Shown one piece after another: positions 16,087 through 25,458 of a DNA stretch of 51,152 bases. The stretch comes from Ascidiaceihabitans sp. (GTDB taxonomy: Bacteria > Pseudomonadota > Alphaproteobacteria > Rhodobacterales > Rhodobacteraceae), in assembly GCA_029251465.1 (NCBI GenBank), contig JAQXDI010000006.1, positions 1-51,152 of the forward strand, in the 5' to 3' direction. Both the position numbers and the translations under genes were made by a program. The notes beneath the pieces were generated by a model that was given only the letters and a program-made list of their open reading frames with translations, was not told the DNA's origin and did not search any database. Every line of letters begins with the position of its first letter. Within the stretch, counting starts at the first letter, position 1.

Positions 16087-18324
16087 TTAGTTTTGCTGGC
16101 GCAAATAGTCCATCACCGCAGGGCGCACGGACATGTCGCCGCGATGGCGCGCATCCATAATGACCTTGCGCACGTCTTGCAGATTTGACCGGCGCAACAG
16201 GCTTTTGATTGGCCCAATGGACGCAGGGCGCATCGACAGACTGCGCAATCCTATGGCTGTCAGACACAGCGCTTCGACCGGGCGCCCCGCATCTTCGCCG
16301 CAGAACGACACAGGCGTGTTCGTATCATTGCAACGCTCCACGATCTGCTCAAGGAACGACAAAAAGCTGACATTCAGCGTGTCATACCGCCTGCGCACCC
16401 GCTCGTTTTCGCGGTCCGCTGCAAAAAAGAACTGCTTTAAATCATTGCCACCAATCGACAGGAAATCCACGTCTTCAAAGAACTTGCGCGGCGCGAACCC
16501 AAGGCTTGGCGTTTCCAGCATGGCCCCGACTTCGACTGAGGCGGGCAACACGTGACCCAGCTTGGCTTCACCTGCCAGTGCTTTGTCGACCTCGGCGCGG
16601 GCTTGGGTGTATTCTTCGTACTGCGCCACAAACGGGAACATCAGGGTCAGCGGGCGTCCAGCCGCCGCACGGATCAAGGCCTGCAACTGCATGCGCAAAA
16701 TCCCGGGTTTATCAAGGCCCACGCGGATCGCACGCCAGCCCAGCGCCGGGTTCGGTTCATCGTTGGGTTTCATGTACGGCAGCACTTTGTCCGACCCGAT
16801 ATCAAGCGTTCGAAAGATCACGCGTTTGTCAGGCGCCGCGTCCAGAACCCGGCCGTAAAGCGCGCTCAACTCAGAGCGTTTCGGCATCTGGCTGCGCACC
16901 AGAAACTGCAATTCAGTACGGAACAGGCCAACACCTTCGGCACCGGAATTTTCCAGCGACGGCAAATCCGCCATCAGGCCCGCATTCATGTTCAGCTCAA
17001 TAATGTTGCCGCATTTGGTTTCCGCGCGCTTGTCGCGGATCGACGCATAGCGATGCTGCGCCTCTGCCTCCATTGCGATTTTGTCGCGAAACGCCGTGAC
17101 GACACTGTCATCGGGGCGCAGATGCACGATGCCTTGTTCGCCGTCGACCATCACCTGATCGCCGTTCAGCGCCTCGGTGGTGATGCGTCCAACGTGCACA
17201 ATCAGCGGGATCGCAAGGGCACGGGCGACGATGGCGGCGTGGCTGCCGACCGACCCTGCCTCAAGGATGATCCCCTTGAGCCCACGCCCGTAATCCAGCA
17301 ATTCCGCAGGACCAATGTTGCGCGCAACCAAAATCGGATCGACCGGCATTTCGGCCCCCGTGTCAGCACCCTGCCCGGTCAAAATCCGCAGCATCCGGTT
17401 TGACAGATCATCCAGATCGCTCAGCCGTTCGCGCAGATAGCTGTCCGTGACCGTTTCCATCCGTGCACGCGCAACAGATTGTTCCTTTTCGACGGCCGCC
17501 TCGGCACTTAGGCCACGGCTGATGTCTTCTTGCATCCGGCGCATCCAGCCTTTGGAATTGGCGAACATCCGATAAGCTTCGAGCACTTGGCGCTGTTCAC
17601 CGTCGCCAGCCATTTCCAGCATTTTATCAACGCCGACACGCAGCTCTTCGACAGCTTCTTCGAGGCGTTCCAATTCGCGGTGCGGGTCATCAGCAATCGG
17701 GTTCGTGACCACAACGCGTGGCTCGTGAAGCCAAATGTGCCCCTCTGCCACCCCTTCTTGGGCGACAGTTCCGCGCAACATCGTGGGCTGTGAATGGCGG
17801 GCCGACATCGCAGCGCCCTCGCCGACAAATGCACCCAATTCCGTCATTTCGGCCAAAACCATGGCCACGACTTCTAGCGCGTAAACCTCATCCGGCGAAA
17901 ACAGCCGCGCGTCCTTGGATTGGACAACCAAAACGCCCAGCGCCTCGCCCAATCGTTGTACGGGCACGCCCAGAAACGACGAGAAGATTTCTTCGCCGGT
18001 CTCTGGCATAAACCGGAAGCCCTTGGACCCCGGCGCATCAGCAGTGTTGATCACAACGCGACGTTTGGCGACACGGCCCACAAGGCCCTCGCCCAGTTTC
18101 ATGCGGGTTTGGTGAACAGATTCCGGGTTAAGACCCTCTGTCGCGCATAGCTCTAGCGTGTCTTCGTCGCGAAACAGATAGATAGAACACACTTCGCACC
18201 CGATGCTATCCGCGATCAGATGGGTGATTTTGTCCAAGCGCGCCTGACCGGCTTCTTCGCCCGCCATGGTGTCACGCAAACGGCCAAGCAGCTTGCGGCT
18301 TTCTGTTTCAAAATTCTCGGCCAT
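16087..18324 (-). CDS. ptsP: PEP-protein phosphotransferase with GAF domain (EI-Ntr)
   Basis: A 745-residue enzyme I of the nitrogen-type phosphotransferase system. An N-terminal GAF domain (about residues 20-165) is followed by the EI N-terminal domain and the swivelling phosphohistidine domain with EAGSVGSHAAIVARALAIP, whose His is the phosphorylation site. The C-terminal PEP-binding barrel holds GVGLFRTELQFL, FRTLDIGSDK and VSFCGEDAG. It passes phosphate from PEP to the NPr protein and so links carbon, nitrogen and potassium status. The partners are not in the window. The lysC gene lies 43 bp upstream on the same strand. Confidence 0.95.
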   Translation of the reverse strand: MAENFETESRKLLGRLRDTMAGEEAGQARLDKITHLIADSIGCEVCSIYLFRDEDTLELCATEGLNPESVHQTRMKLGEGLVGRVAKRRVVINTADAPGSKGFRFMPETGEEIFSSFLGVPVQRLGEALGVLVVQSKDARLFSPDEVYALEVVAMVLAEMTELGAFVGEGAAMSARHSQPTMLRGTVAQEGVAEGHIWLHEPRVVVTNPIADDPHRELERLEEAVEELRVGVDKMLEMAGDGEQRQVLEAYRMFANSKGWMRRMQEDISRGLSAEAAVEKEQSVARARMETVTDSYLRERLSDLDDLSNRMLRILTGQGADTGAEMPVDPILVARNIGPAELLDYGRGLKGIILEAGSVGSHAAIVARALAIPLIVHVGRITTEALNGDQVMVDGEQGIVHLRPDDSVVTAFRDKIAMEAEAQHRYASIRDKRAETKCGNIIELNMNAGLMADLPSLENSGAEGVGLFRTELQFLVRSQMPKRSELSALYGRVLDAAPDKRVIFRTLDIGSDKVLPYMKPNDEPNPALGWRAIRVGLDKPGILRMQLQALIRAAAGRPLTLMFPFVAQYEEYTQARAEVDKALAGEAKLGHVLPASVEVGAMLETPSLGFAPRKFFEDVDFLSIGGNDLKQFFFAADRENERVRRRYDTLNVSFLSFLEQIVERCNDTNTPVSFCGEDAGRPVEALCLTAIGLRSLSMRPASIGPIKSLLRRSNLQDVRKVIMDARHRGDMSVRPAVMDYLRQQN

Positions 18325-18367
18325 TTTGGCACGTATCCCTTGGGCGCAGCTTCACCCGATGGGGGAA

Positions 18368-19606
18368 TTAAGCCGCTTTTTCTAACTCAAATGCATCATG
18401 CAGGGCTTGGACAGCAAGTTCCACGTATTTTCGGTCAATCAGAACGGAAATCTTGATCTCAGATGTCGTGATAACCTTGATATTGATACCCTCGGCACTC
18501 AATACTTGGAACATCTTGGCCGCGACCCCAGTGTGGCTGCGCATGCCGATGCCGACCACGGACACTTTGGCGACGTCAATATCGGCGATCAGCTCCGCAA
18601 AATTGATGGTTCCTGCGTCTTTTGCAGTCGCCATCGCGGCCTCTGCGCGCATCACCTGATCGGTGGGGCAGCTGAACGTCATGTCAGTGCGCCCTTCTTC
18701 GGAGATGTTCTGAACGATCATGTCGACATTCACACCCGCATCGCTGAGGGCCGTGAAAATCAATGCCGCGATCCCTGGGCGATCCGCCACCGACACCAAC
18801 GTCATTTTTGCTTCATCGCGGCTGAACGCGACCCCGGCGACCACATTGCTTTCCATGATTTCCTCCTCGTCGCAGACCAGCGTTCCAGCTTCGTCTGACT
18901 GTTCCTCAAAACTGCTGAGCACGCGCAGTTTGACCTTGTAACGCATTGCCAATTCGACCGAACGGGTCTGCAATACCTTGGCACCCAACGATGCCAGTTC
19001 CAACATTTCCTCGAACGCGATCCGGTCCAAACGGCGTGCTTTGGAACACACCCGTGGGTCGGTTGTGTAGATCCCGTCAACGTCTGTGTAGATGTCACAG
19101 CGCTCTGCTGCAAACGCCGCGGCAAACGCCACGGCCGTCGTATCAGAGCCACCACGCCCTAGCGTAGTGATGCGACCCTCTGGGCTAACCCCTTGGAAAC
19201 CAGCGACAATCGCCACGCGATGCCCGGCTGCAAAACTTGCCAGAATGTTGTCAGACGGAATTGCCTCGATCCGGGCCGCAGCATGCGCAGAGGTGGTTTG
19301 CACAGGCACCTGCCACCCTTGCCAAGAGCGCGCCGAAACGTCCATTTCCTGCAGCGTCAACGCCATCAAACCGGCGGTCACATTTTCGCCCGAAGACACA
19401 ATCGCATCGTATTCACGCGCGTCATACATCGGGGAGGTTTCATTGACCCAGCCGACCAACTCGTTGGTTTTGCCCGACATGGCCGAGACGATCACGATCA
19501 CATCGTAACCCTTGGCGACTTCGACGCCGACTTTTTTGGCCGCACGGCGAATGCGGTCCAAAGTGGCCACAGATGTGCCACCAAATTTCATCACAAGAAC
19601 AGGCAT
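18368..19606 (-). CDS. lysC: Aspartate kinase
   Basis: A 412-residue aspartokinase that phosphorylates L-aspartate, the first step to lysine, threonine and methionine. The start MPVLVMKFGGTSVATLDRI is the kinase signature. GRGGSDTTAVAFAAAF and DVDGIYTTDPR are the nucleotide and aspartate segments. The C-terminal third contains two ACT domains (about residues 260-405), which usually bind lysine and/or threonine for feedback inhibition. It lies directly upstream of ptsP. Threonine synthase is also present in this window, but far away and not co-transcribed. Confidence 0.96.
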   Translation of the reverse strand: MPVLVMKFGGTSVATLDRIRRAAKKVGVEVAKGYDVIVIVSAMSGKTNELVGWVNETSPMYDAREYDAIVSSGENVTAGLMALTLQEMDVSARSWQGWQVPVQTTSAHAAARIEAIPSDNILASFAAGHRVAIVAGFQGVSPEGRITTLGRGGSDTTAVAFAAAFAAERCDIYTDVDGIYTTDPRVCSKARRLDRIAFEEMLELASLGAKVLQTRSVELAMRYKVKLRVLSSFEEQSDEAGTLVCDEEEIMESNVVAGVAFSRDEAKMTLVSVADRPGIAALIFTALSDAGVNVDMIVQNISEEGRTDMTFSCPTDQVMRAEAAMATAKDAGTINFAELIADIDVAKVSVVGIGMRSHTGVAAKMFQVLSAEGINIKVITTSEIKISVLIDRKYVELAVQALHDAFELEKAA

Positions 19607-19680
19607 TGTTTCCTCACGTCACTCGCTTGCATCGCGCTTTACGCGGCATCCGTCAAAACTGCAAGACAACGCCACTAAGA

Positions 19681-20325
19681 TCAGTAGGCGTGCGTGCGCC
19701 CATCCCATGTTTCAAAGCAGCCCGTGCTCGCAATGTTCAGCGCATCGAAACGCAGGGCCAAGCCTTGCACAGAGGCATCAACGCCAATGTCGGCCGTGCT
19801 GCCGCCCATGTCCGTTTGCACCCAACCGGGATGATAAATGCCAACAGCAATCCCTTCGGGTTTTAAATCGGTTGCCAGATTACGCCCCAAATTCAGCACC
19901 GCCGCCTTGGACGCGCGATACATGTAGCTGCCCCCCGGTGCATGGGTGCTGGACGCCATTTGCGATGAAATAATCGCGATCTTTGGAGACTGGGCCATGC
20001 GCAACATCGGCAACATGTGCTGGATAGACAAAAATACCCCCGTCACATTCGCGGCAAAGGTCGCAGCCCACATTTCAGCACCATAGCCATCGTTCAGGTT
20101 TTCTTGCTTGTCGAAATAGACCCCCGCATTGCACACCAACAGATCAATGGGGCGATCGGCCAAAGCGTCGGCCATTGCAGCATGATCGCTTGGGCGCGTC
20201 ACATCCAACTGGATGTCGGACGCAACAGAGCGACCGGTGCCCGTCACATCGTTGCCCGCGTCTTTGTACATGGCGGCCAAACCGGCACCAATCCCACGGC
20301 TTGCGCCGGTAATAACAACATGCAT
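19681..20325 (-). CDS. SDR family oxidoreductase
   Basis: A 214-residue short-chain dehydrogenase. The Rossmann motif TGASRGIG is at residues 6-13, NAG is in LLVCNAGVY, the catalytic Ser lies in IAIISSQMAS, and the Tyr/Lys pair is in YMYRASKAA. The ATG at 20325 is chosen because it starts directly with MHVVITGASRG and sits 4 bp after the DUF1178 stop, which suggests an operon. A longer in-frame start at 20355 would overlap DUF1178. The substrate is unknown. Confidence 0.88.
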   Translation of the reverse strand: MHVVITGASRGIGAGLAAMYKDAGNDVTGTGRSVASDIQLDVTRPSDHAAMADALADRPIDLLVCNAGVYFDKQENLNDGYGAEMWAATFAANVTGVFLSIQHMLPMLRMAQSPKIAIISSQMASSTHAPGGSYMYRASKAAVLNLGRNLATDLKPEGIAVGIYHPGWVQTDMGGSTADIGVDASVQGLALRFDALNIASTGCFETWDGRTHAY

Positions 20326-20329
20326 GATT

Positions 20330-20773
20330 TTAATTCGCTTTCGCTTTTGGAACAAAGGGCAATGGGATCACAGGGACACCGTCGTCGATCAGGGCTTTGG
20401 CCTGCTCTGCATTGGCGGTGCCGTAGATCGAGCGTTCGGGTGCGTCACCCAAATGCATATCACGGGCAGTTTTGGTAAAATCTGTACCGACATAATCCGA
20501 ATTCGCCTCGACCTGCTTGCGCATCTCACTTAGCGCTGTTTCGGCCTCGTTTTGCGGGACGCTCAGCGCTTTGGACTGGTCCTGATCTGTTGTTTGAACC
20601 GCGTTGCGCGCCGGACGCACCTTTGGGGTCATCAGAGATTTTGACACATCGGAACTGCCGCACAAAGCGCAGCTTAAATGTCCGCCACCCACCAGCTTGT
20701 CGAACGCATCAGCAGACTGGAACCAGCTGTCAAAGCTGTGGTCTTGATCGCATTTCAACGTGTATTTGATCAT
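20330..20773 (-). CDS. DUF1178 family protein
   Basis: A 147-residue conserved protein of unknown function. Residues 1-60 carry a likely zinc site: C8 and H12 in CDQDHSF and the CALC pair near residue 35. A middle linker rich in Gln, Ala and Glu is followed by the conserved end DAPERSIYGTANAEQAKALIDDGVPVIPLPF. DUF1178 genes often lie beside Nudix or carbon-nitrogen hydrolase genes in alphaproteobacteria, and here a Nudix gene lies 73 bp upstream. I can give no activity. Confidence 0.85.
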   Translation of the reverse strand: MIKYTLKCDQDHSFDSWFQSADAFDKLVGGGHLSCALCGSSDVSKSLMTPKVRPARNAVQTTDQDQSKALSVPQNEAETALSEMRKQVEANSDYVGTDFTKTARDMHLGDAPERSIYGTANAEQAKALIDDGVPVIPLPFVPKAKAN

Positions 20774-20846
20774 GGGGTCCTACAACATGAAGGTGTCGCA
20801 AAAGACTAGCGTGATACGCCGCCAGCGCAAAGCATCAAACGCAAGG

Positions 20847-21320
20847 TCAGGCCACCAAACGCGGATCAAAATCCTTTAGGATCCGCGCCAGTTCCGGTTC
20901 GTCCACCAGCTTGGCGGCTTGCTTTCGGCTCACCCATTTGCGCAGACGCTGACCAGCTTCGGGATAGACCTTGGACAGGCTTTTGACTTTGATCGCATAG
21001 ATCACGGCAACACAGGGCAAATCCACCGCGCCCTCGTTGATCTTGCTGTAAGAATACAAGCCCAAAGGAGAACTGCTGACCTTGCCCTCAACGCCCGCCT
21101 CTTCCCATGCTTCTGTGGCGGCGGATTCAGCTGGCGTTTTGCCATCCATCGGCCAGCCCTTGGGAACGATCCAGCGCCCCGTGCCACGTGACGTGATAAC
21201 AAGGATCTGGATTTTGTCTTTGACCACACGATAACAGAGCGCTGCAAACTGCGTGCGCACGTCACTTTTGTGCGCGCCGCGCACGCTCAAAGGAAGCTGC
21301 TTGATCTTAGGGGCCGTCAT
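20847..21320 (-). CDS. Nudix hydrolase
   Basis: A 157-residue Nudix protein. The box region reads GWPMDGKTPAESAATEAWEE followed by AGV. The EAWEEAGV half is canonical, while the first conserved Glu is Lys and the usual Arg before the EE motif is Thr. This WPMDG-type variant is seen in diphosphoinositol-polyphosphate/diadenosine-polyphosphate-like members, so the box may still be functional. The ATG at 21320 (MTAPKIKQLPL) is preferred over upstream in-frame codons. It probably cleaves a nucleoside or inositol diphosphate-linked compound in the cytoplasm. Confidence 0.85.
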   Translation of the reverse strand: MTAPKIKQLPLSVRGAHKSDVRTQFAALCYRVVKDKIQILVITSRGTGRWIVPKGWPMDGKTPAESAATEAWEEAGVEGKVSSSPLGLYSYSKINEGAVDLPCVAVIYAIKVKSLSKVYPEAGQRLRKWVSRKQAAKLVDEPELARILKDFDPRLVA

Positions 21321-21513
21321 TGCCCTGCCTTTTTGTCTTTTATTTTGGACAATATAGCTGGTTTTATCAAGAATTTCCAGCCCCTGCACGACTGAGGGCC
21401 TAAATTCACGCGTGCACCATGCCCACCATGACGTTTCACATCATAGTTAATGACTGATGAATTGCCCTCTATTCGACTTGTGCCACACGAGGCGCTGGGG
21501 AATAGTCCCTGCG

Positions 21514-22254
21514 ATGACTTTGCGCGCACATATCAAGGCTTTTGGGCTGATCTCGGTTTTCTTGACCACTGCATCTGCGGCCTTAGCGAGGGACGTTACG
21601 GTTTTCGCTGCCGCCTCTTTGCGTGGTGCCTTGGACGAAATCGCCGCAACGCATCCTGATGACATCACGGTGTCCTATGCCGGGTCCGGATTGATCGCGC
21701 GGCAAGTATCACAAGGCGCGCCTGCTGATGTGGTGGTTTTGGCCCACCCGAACTGGATGGATTGGCTGGATGAACGCGCGCAGCTGATTTCGCAGTCGCG
21801 CACAAACGTGGCCACAAATGCACTGGTCGTGATTGCGCATATCGACACCCCTGCGGCTGGGACCATGCCACTGGCGACGTGGCTAAAACCCAAAAAAATA
21901 GCGATGGGTCAACGTGAAGCCGTGCCAGCAGGTATCTACGCCAAACAATGGCTGGAAACGGTTGGGCTGTGGGGGGATCTGCAACCCAATTTGGTTGAAA
22001 CCGACAATGTGCGTCTTGCCCTCGCTTTGGTTGCACGCGGCGATGTGCCTGCCGGGATCACGTATCGATCCGATGCAATGTCTGAACCGCGTGTGCAAAT
22101 CATCCACCAGATTGAACCGGAGACGCACACCCCCATTCAATATCCTGCGGCCGCTATTACGGATGCCGGACGCATGTTTGTGACCTATCTCGCATCACCC
22201 GACGCGCAGGCCATTTTAAAATCGCACGGCTTTGCGCCGCGGCATTCGGAATAG
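21514..22254 (+). CDS. modA: Molybdate ABC transporter, substrate-binding protein
   Basis: A 246-residue periplasmic protein. A signal peptide (about residues 1-25, ending ASAALA) precedes DVTVFAAASLRGALDEIA, the start typical of ModA. SYAGSGLIARQVSQGAPADVV and VPAGIYAKQWLE are conserved ModA segments whose Ser and Thr/Val backbone contacts bind the oxyanion. The ATG at 21514 is chosen because it starts the signal peptide. It is the first gene of modABC. I saw no ModE box upstream. No molybdoenzyme is encoded in the window. Confidence 0.93.
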   Translation: MTLRAHIKAFGLISVFLTTASAALARDVTVFAAASLRGALDEIAATHPDDITVSYAGSGLIARQVSQGAPADVVVLAHPNWMDWLDERAQLISQSRTNVATNALVVIAHIDTPAAGTMPLATWLKPKKIAMGQREAVPAGIYAKQWLETVGLWGDLQPNLVETDNVRLALALVARGDVPAGITYRSDAMSEPRVQIIHQIEPETHTPIQYPAAAITDAGRMFVTYLASPDAQAILKSHGFAPRHSE

Positions 22255-22257
22255 ACG

Positions 22258-22959
22258 ATGTTGGGGCTTGATCCAGCCAGCTGGGACGCGTTGCGCCTGT
22301 CGCTTTTGGTGGCGAGCACGGCGACCATCTGTGCAATTCCTGTCGCACTTTGGGTGGCTTGGTTGCTGGCGCGTGGGCGGTTTCGTGGCAAGGCGGTCCT
22401 TAGCGCGTTGGTCCACTTGCCATTGGTTCTGCCGCCCGTTGTCACAGGGTATCTGCTGTTGATGGCCTTTGGGCGCAACGGCCCGATGGGGCAATTCCTA
22501 GAAACTGTTTTTGGCGTCAGTATTACGTTCAAATGGACGGGCGCGGTTTTGGCAGCAATCATCATGGGCTTTCCATTGATGGTGCGCGCGATGCGGTTGG
22601 CAATCGAAGCGGTTGACCCCAAGCTCGAAGCCGCAGCGGCAACCTTGGGCGCCTCGCCGCGTTCCGTATTTACCAGCGTCACTCTGCCATTGATCAGCCC
22701 CGGAATTTTGGCAGGCAGCGTCATGGGATTTGCCAAGGCGATTGGCGAATTTGGGGCGACAATTACGTTTGTGGCCAACATTCCGGGACAAACTCAAACG
22801 CTGCCTTCGGCGATTTACGCGTTCCTTCAGGTTCCGGGGGGCGAGCCGCGCGCAATTGCGTTGGTTCTGTGGGCCTGCGTGATCGCCATCGGGGCCGTAC
22901 TGGTGTCTGAGTGGCTGGCCCACCGCGTCGCCCGCCGTATTCGAGGGGCCGCAGCATGA
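22258..22959 (+). CDS. modB: Molybdate ABC transporter, permease
   Basis: A 233-residue inner-membrane permease with five or so hydrophobic spans. The ABC-permease EAA loop is clear: EAAAATLGASPRSVFTSVTLPLISPGILAG, where it contacts ModC. It begins 3 bp after modA and its stop overlaps the modC start (ATGA). The length and the ending in basic residues are normal for ModB. Confidence 0.94.
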   Translation: MLGLDPASWDALRLSLLVASTATICAIPVALWVAWLLARGRFRGKAVLSALVHLPLVLPPVVTGYLLLMAFGRNGPMGQFLETVFGVSITFKWTGAVLAAIIMGFPLMVRAMRLAIEAVDPKLEAAAATLGASPRSVFTSVTLPLISPGILAGSVMGFAKAIGEFGATITFVANIPGQTQTLPSAIYAFLQVPGGEPRAIALVLWACVIAIGAVLVSEWLAHRVARRIRGAAA

Positions 22960-24056
22960 GCGTGCACGTCCACATCACCCACACCATGGGCGATTTTACA
23001 CTGGACGCGGGGTTTGAAGTCACCGCTGGCGTGACCGCAATTTTTGGCCGTTCGGGTGCTGGCAAAACCACATTGATCAACGCGGTGGCCGGACTGCTGC
23101 GCCCTGATGCTGGGCATGTGCGCATCGACGGAGATACGTTATTTGACGCGAGTAAGCGCATGTTTGTCCCCGCACACAAACGGCGCATGGGCTATGTTTT
23201 TCAGGATGCGCGCCTGTTTCCGCATCTGAGCGTGCGCCAAAATATGAACTATGGGGCGCGCCACGCTGCGCGCGGGACGCAAGCAGGTCAGTATGACCCG
23301 TCGTTCACAGAAGTCGTCGATTTGCTGGGTCTACCAGATCTGCTCACACGCGCGCCGCATGATCTGTCGGGGGGCGAAAAACAAAGGGTAGCGCTTGGGC
23401 GTGCCTTGCTGAGTCGCCCGCGCATGTTGTTGATGGATGAACCATTGGCAGCCCTTGATGCCACCCGCAAAGACAGCATCCTGCCCTACCTCGAGCAACT
23501 GAAATCGGGGGCCGCCGGACTGCCCATTTTATACGTCAGTCATGCCCTGGACGAAGTTGCGCGCCTTGCCGATCATTTGGTCGTTTTATCCCAAGGCAAA
23601 GTTGCAGCCTCCGGTCCGCTGTTTGATGTGCTTAGCGATCCGTCTTTGGTACCACTGTTGGGGGTGCGACAGGCGGGTGCGGTCATCTATGCAACCGTTG
23701 CCGCGCATAATGCCAACGGGATCAGCACGTTGAACGTCGATGCCGGCACTCTGGAGCTGCCCGGCGTTCAGGCACCGATCGGCGCGCGGGTGCGATTGCG
23801 CGTTCTGGCCCAGGATGTAATCCTTTCGCGGACACGGCCAGAAGGCTTGTCCTCGCGCAACATTTTACCGGTGACAGTGCGCAGCATTCGAACTGGCGCC
23901 GGGCCCGGTGCGGCCATCGCACTGGACGCAGGATCAGACCGACTGTTGGCCCGCATTCCTGCAGATGCGGTGGAGAAATTGGAATTGTCCGACGGTGTGG
24001 CGTGCTATGCAGTGATCAACGCCACGTCAGTCGCACCACAATCGATCGGGCGTTAG
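22956..24056 (+). CDS. modC: Molybdate ABC transporter, ATPase
   Basis: A 366-residue ATP-binding subunit. Walker A is GRSGAGKT at about residues 31-38, the signature is LSGGEKQR, Walker B is RMLLMDEP, and the H-loop is YVSHALDE. The C-terminal third (about 290-360) is a TOBE/Mop domain that binds molybdate, as usual in ModC. The start at 22956 overlaps the modB stop by 4 bp. Its stop overlaps by 4 bp that of the convergent EcsC-like gene. Confidence 0.95.
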   Translation: MSVHVHITHTMGDFTLDAGFEVTAGVTAIFGRSGAGKTTLINAVAGLLRPDAGHVRIDGDTLFDASKRMFVPAHKRRMGYVFQDARLFPHLSVRQNMNYGARHAARGTQAGQYDPSFTEVVDLLGLPDLLTRAPHDLSGGEKQRVALGRALLSRPRMLLMDEPLAALDATRKDSILPYLEQLKSGAAGLPILYVSHALDEVARLADHLVVLSQGKVAASGPLFDVLSDPSLVPLLGVRQAGAVIYATVAAHNANGISTLNVDAGTLELPGVQAPIGARVRLRVLAQDVILSRTRPEGLSSRNILPVTVRSIRTGAGPGAAIALDAGSDRLLARIPADAVEKLELSDGVACYAVINATSVAPQSIGR

Positions 24057-24832
24057 GCCGTTTTCACTGGCGTTTTGGCAGGCAATATTTCCAATCGGAC
24101 GCGTAGATCCGCGACCAGTTCCGCGTGATCGCGATCCGCATCGATCGCCAATTTACGCAGCCCAAAATGGATATGCGCCATGTCGGTGTAATAGCTGGTG
24201 TATGCGTAATTCGTTGCAGCGCCAGCCACGGCTCCGAAAATCGGCACAGCTTGTGCGGCCAGTTTCTGCCCCAAAACAACCGACAACCGCGGGGCAATGC
24301 GCGCCACAATACCCTGCACCGCAGCTCCGCTGAGGGCCGTGCGCGCGCTGAGAAAGGCAAGGTCAGCACCGTCGTCGTGTTCCATAGGACCGCCGGCAGC
24401 AAACACCTGTACACAGTCGAAACGCACGTTTTCCGCCGTCACGTCAAAACCGTGTTCAGCTGCGACGCCTTCGATCACACGCAACAACAACGTCGTGGTG
24501 ACTGGCAATTCGGCAAGGGCCGTGGGCAAGCCGCCAAAACCACCCGCCGCCCCCATCGCCGCACTGACGGCTGCATTCAACCAACTGGCTTGATCGGGCA
24601 CCATGTCGCGCGATTTATGGGCTGCCTTCATCGCTTGTTTTAAGGCCGCTTCGGTCGCGTCCTGCAGGCCTTCGCGCGCTGGTTTGGGCAGACGTTGCAA
24701 TAATCCATCAGCTTGCAAACCCAACGAGTTCAGCAAATCGATACCAATGCCGCCTGCGTTTTTGTAGCGCGCAGCCACTGCGTCCAATTCAGCATCAACA
24801 TCGACAACACGGATAATCGGTAATTCGGTCAT
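24053..24832 (-). CDS. EcsC family protein
   Basis: A 259-residue protein of the EcsC family. It has the Ala/Gly-rich central stretch AAVSAAMGAAGGFGGLPTALAELPVTTTLLLRVIEGVAAEHGFD and the later GQKLAAQAVPIFGAVAGAATNYAYTSYYTDMAHIHF, both typical of the family. The hydrophobic helices suggest membrane association. The function in alphaproteobacteria is unknown to me. It overlaps modC tail to tail by 4 bp, with no terminator between them. Confidence 0.82.
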   Translation of the reverse strand: MTELPIIRVVDVDAELDAVAARYKNAGGIGIDLLNSLGLQADGLLQRLPKPAREGLQDATEAALKQAMKAAHKSRDMVPDQASWLNAAVSAAMGAAGGFGGLPTALAELPVTTTLLLRVIEGVAAEHGFDVTAENVRFDCVQVFAAGGPMEHDDGADLAFLSARTALSGAAVQGIVARIAPRLSVVLGQKLAAQAVPIFGAVAGAATNYAYTSYYTDMAHIHFGLRKLAIDADRDHAELVADLRVRLEILPAKTPVKTA

Positions 24833-24877
24833 GTGGTCCCTCTCTGGATCAAAACATCGGGACGCCAGCGTTAAATT

Positions 24878-25366
24878 TCAAGGGTTTGCACGATGCACTT
24901 GCCCCTGCACGCCGTCCCACGCATTTGGTTTTAAGGCGCGCCCAAGCACCCGATCAGGGTTTGTGGGCGGCGGCATCATCACCCCCGCAAGACGTTGAAA
25001 TCCAAAGCGATTGTAGTATGGCGCATCCCCCACCAACATCACCCGCGTCCAATGCAACGTCATGGCGATATCAAGGCTGGCCTCGACCAATTGATGCCCC
25101 AAACCTTCACCTTGGCGGGTCGGGTGGACGGCCACAGGGCCCAGCAACAGCACAGGCGCATCCCCAACCAAAACCGGCCAATACCGGATCGCACCGCCCA
25201 AAACGCCATCGATATCGCGCGCGATCAAGGACAAATCAGGCACAGACGGGACATCGTCACGCAACCGGTAGGACGACAACGCCTCACGTCCGGGCGCAAA
25301 ACACAGGTCATAGAGGGCCTCGACCTCCCACCAATCGTCGTTTTGTTCAGGGGTCAGGGCATACAT
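24878..25366 (-). CDS. GNAT family N-acetyltransferase
   Basis: A 162-residue acetyltransferase. The acetyl-CoA-binding signature is in LLGPVAVHPTRQGEGLGHQLV (Q/R-x-x-G-x-G/A type), and VMLVGDAPYYNRFGFQRL is the C-terminal part typical of the YhbS-like subgroup. It is probably cytoplasmic and transfers acetyl to an amine. The substrate is unknown. It is divergent from the flavin reductase gene, with 92 bp between the starts. Confidence 0.87.
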   Translation of the reverse strand: MYALTPEQNDDWWEVEALYDLCFAPGREALSSYRLRDDVPSVPDLSLIARDIDGVLGGAIRYWPVLVGDAPVLLLGPVAVHPTRQGEGLGHQLVEASLDIAMTLHWTRVMLVGDAPYYNRFGFQRLAGVMMPPPTNPDRVLGRALKPNAWDGVQGQVHRANP

Positions 25367-25458
25367 TAGATGTGCGTCAAGTGTTGGTTAAGCTGGAACT
25401 CCGCGTAACACGGCGCTACGTCTTTGCCAAACACATCGATCTGAAAAGGCGCATCTTC

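Noticed and set aside
21390..21513. ModE box or Moco riboswitch before modA
   Set aside because: No half-sites of the ModE type and no recognisable riboswitch core were seen.
24886..25458. N-terminal extension of the flavin reductase frame
   Set aside because: It lies antisense to the GNAT gene, and the flavin reductase domain starts cleanly at 25459.
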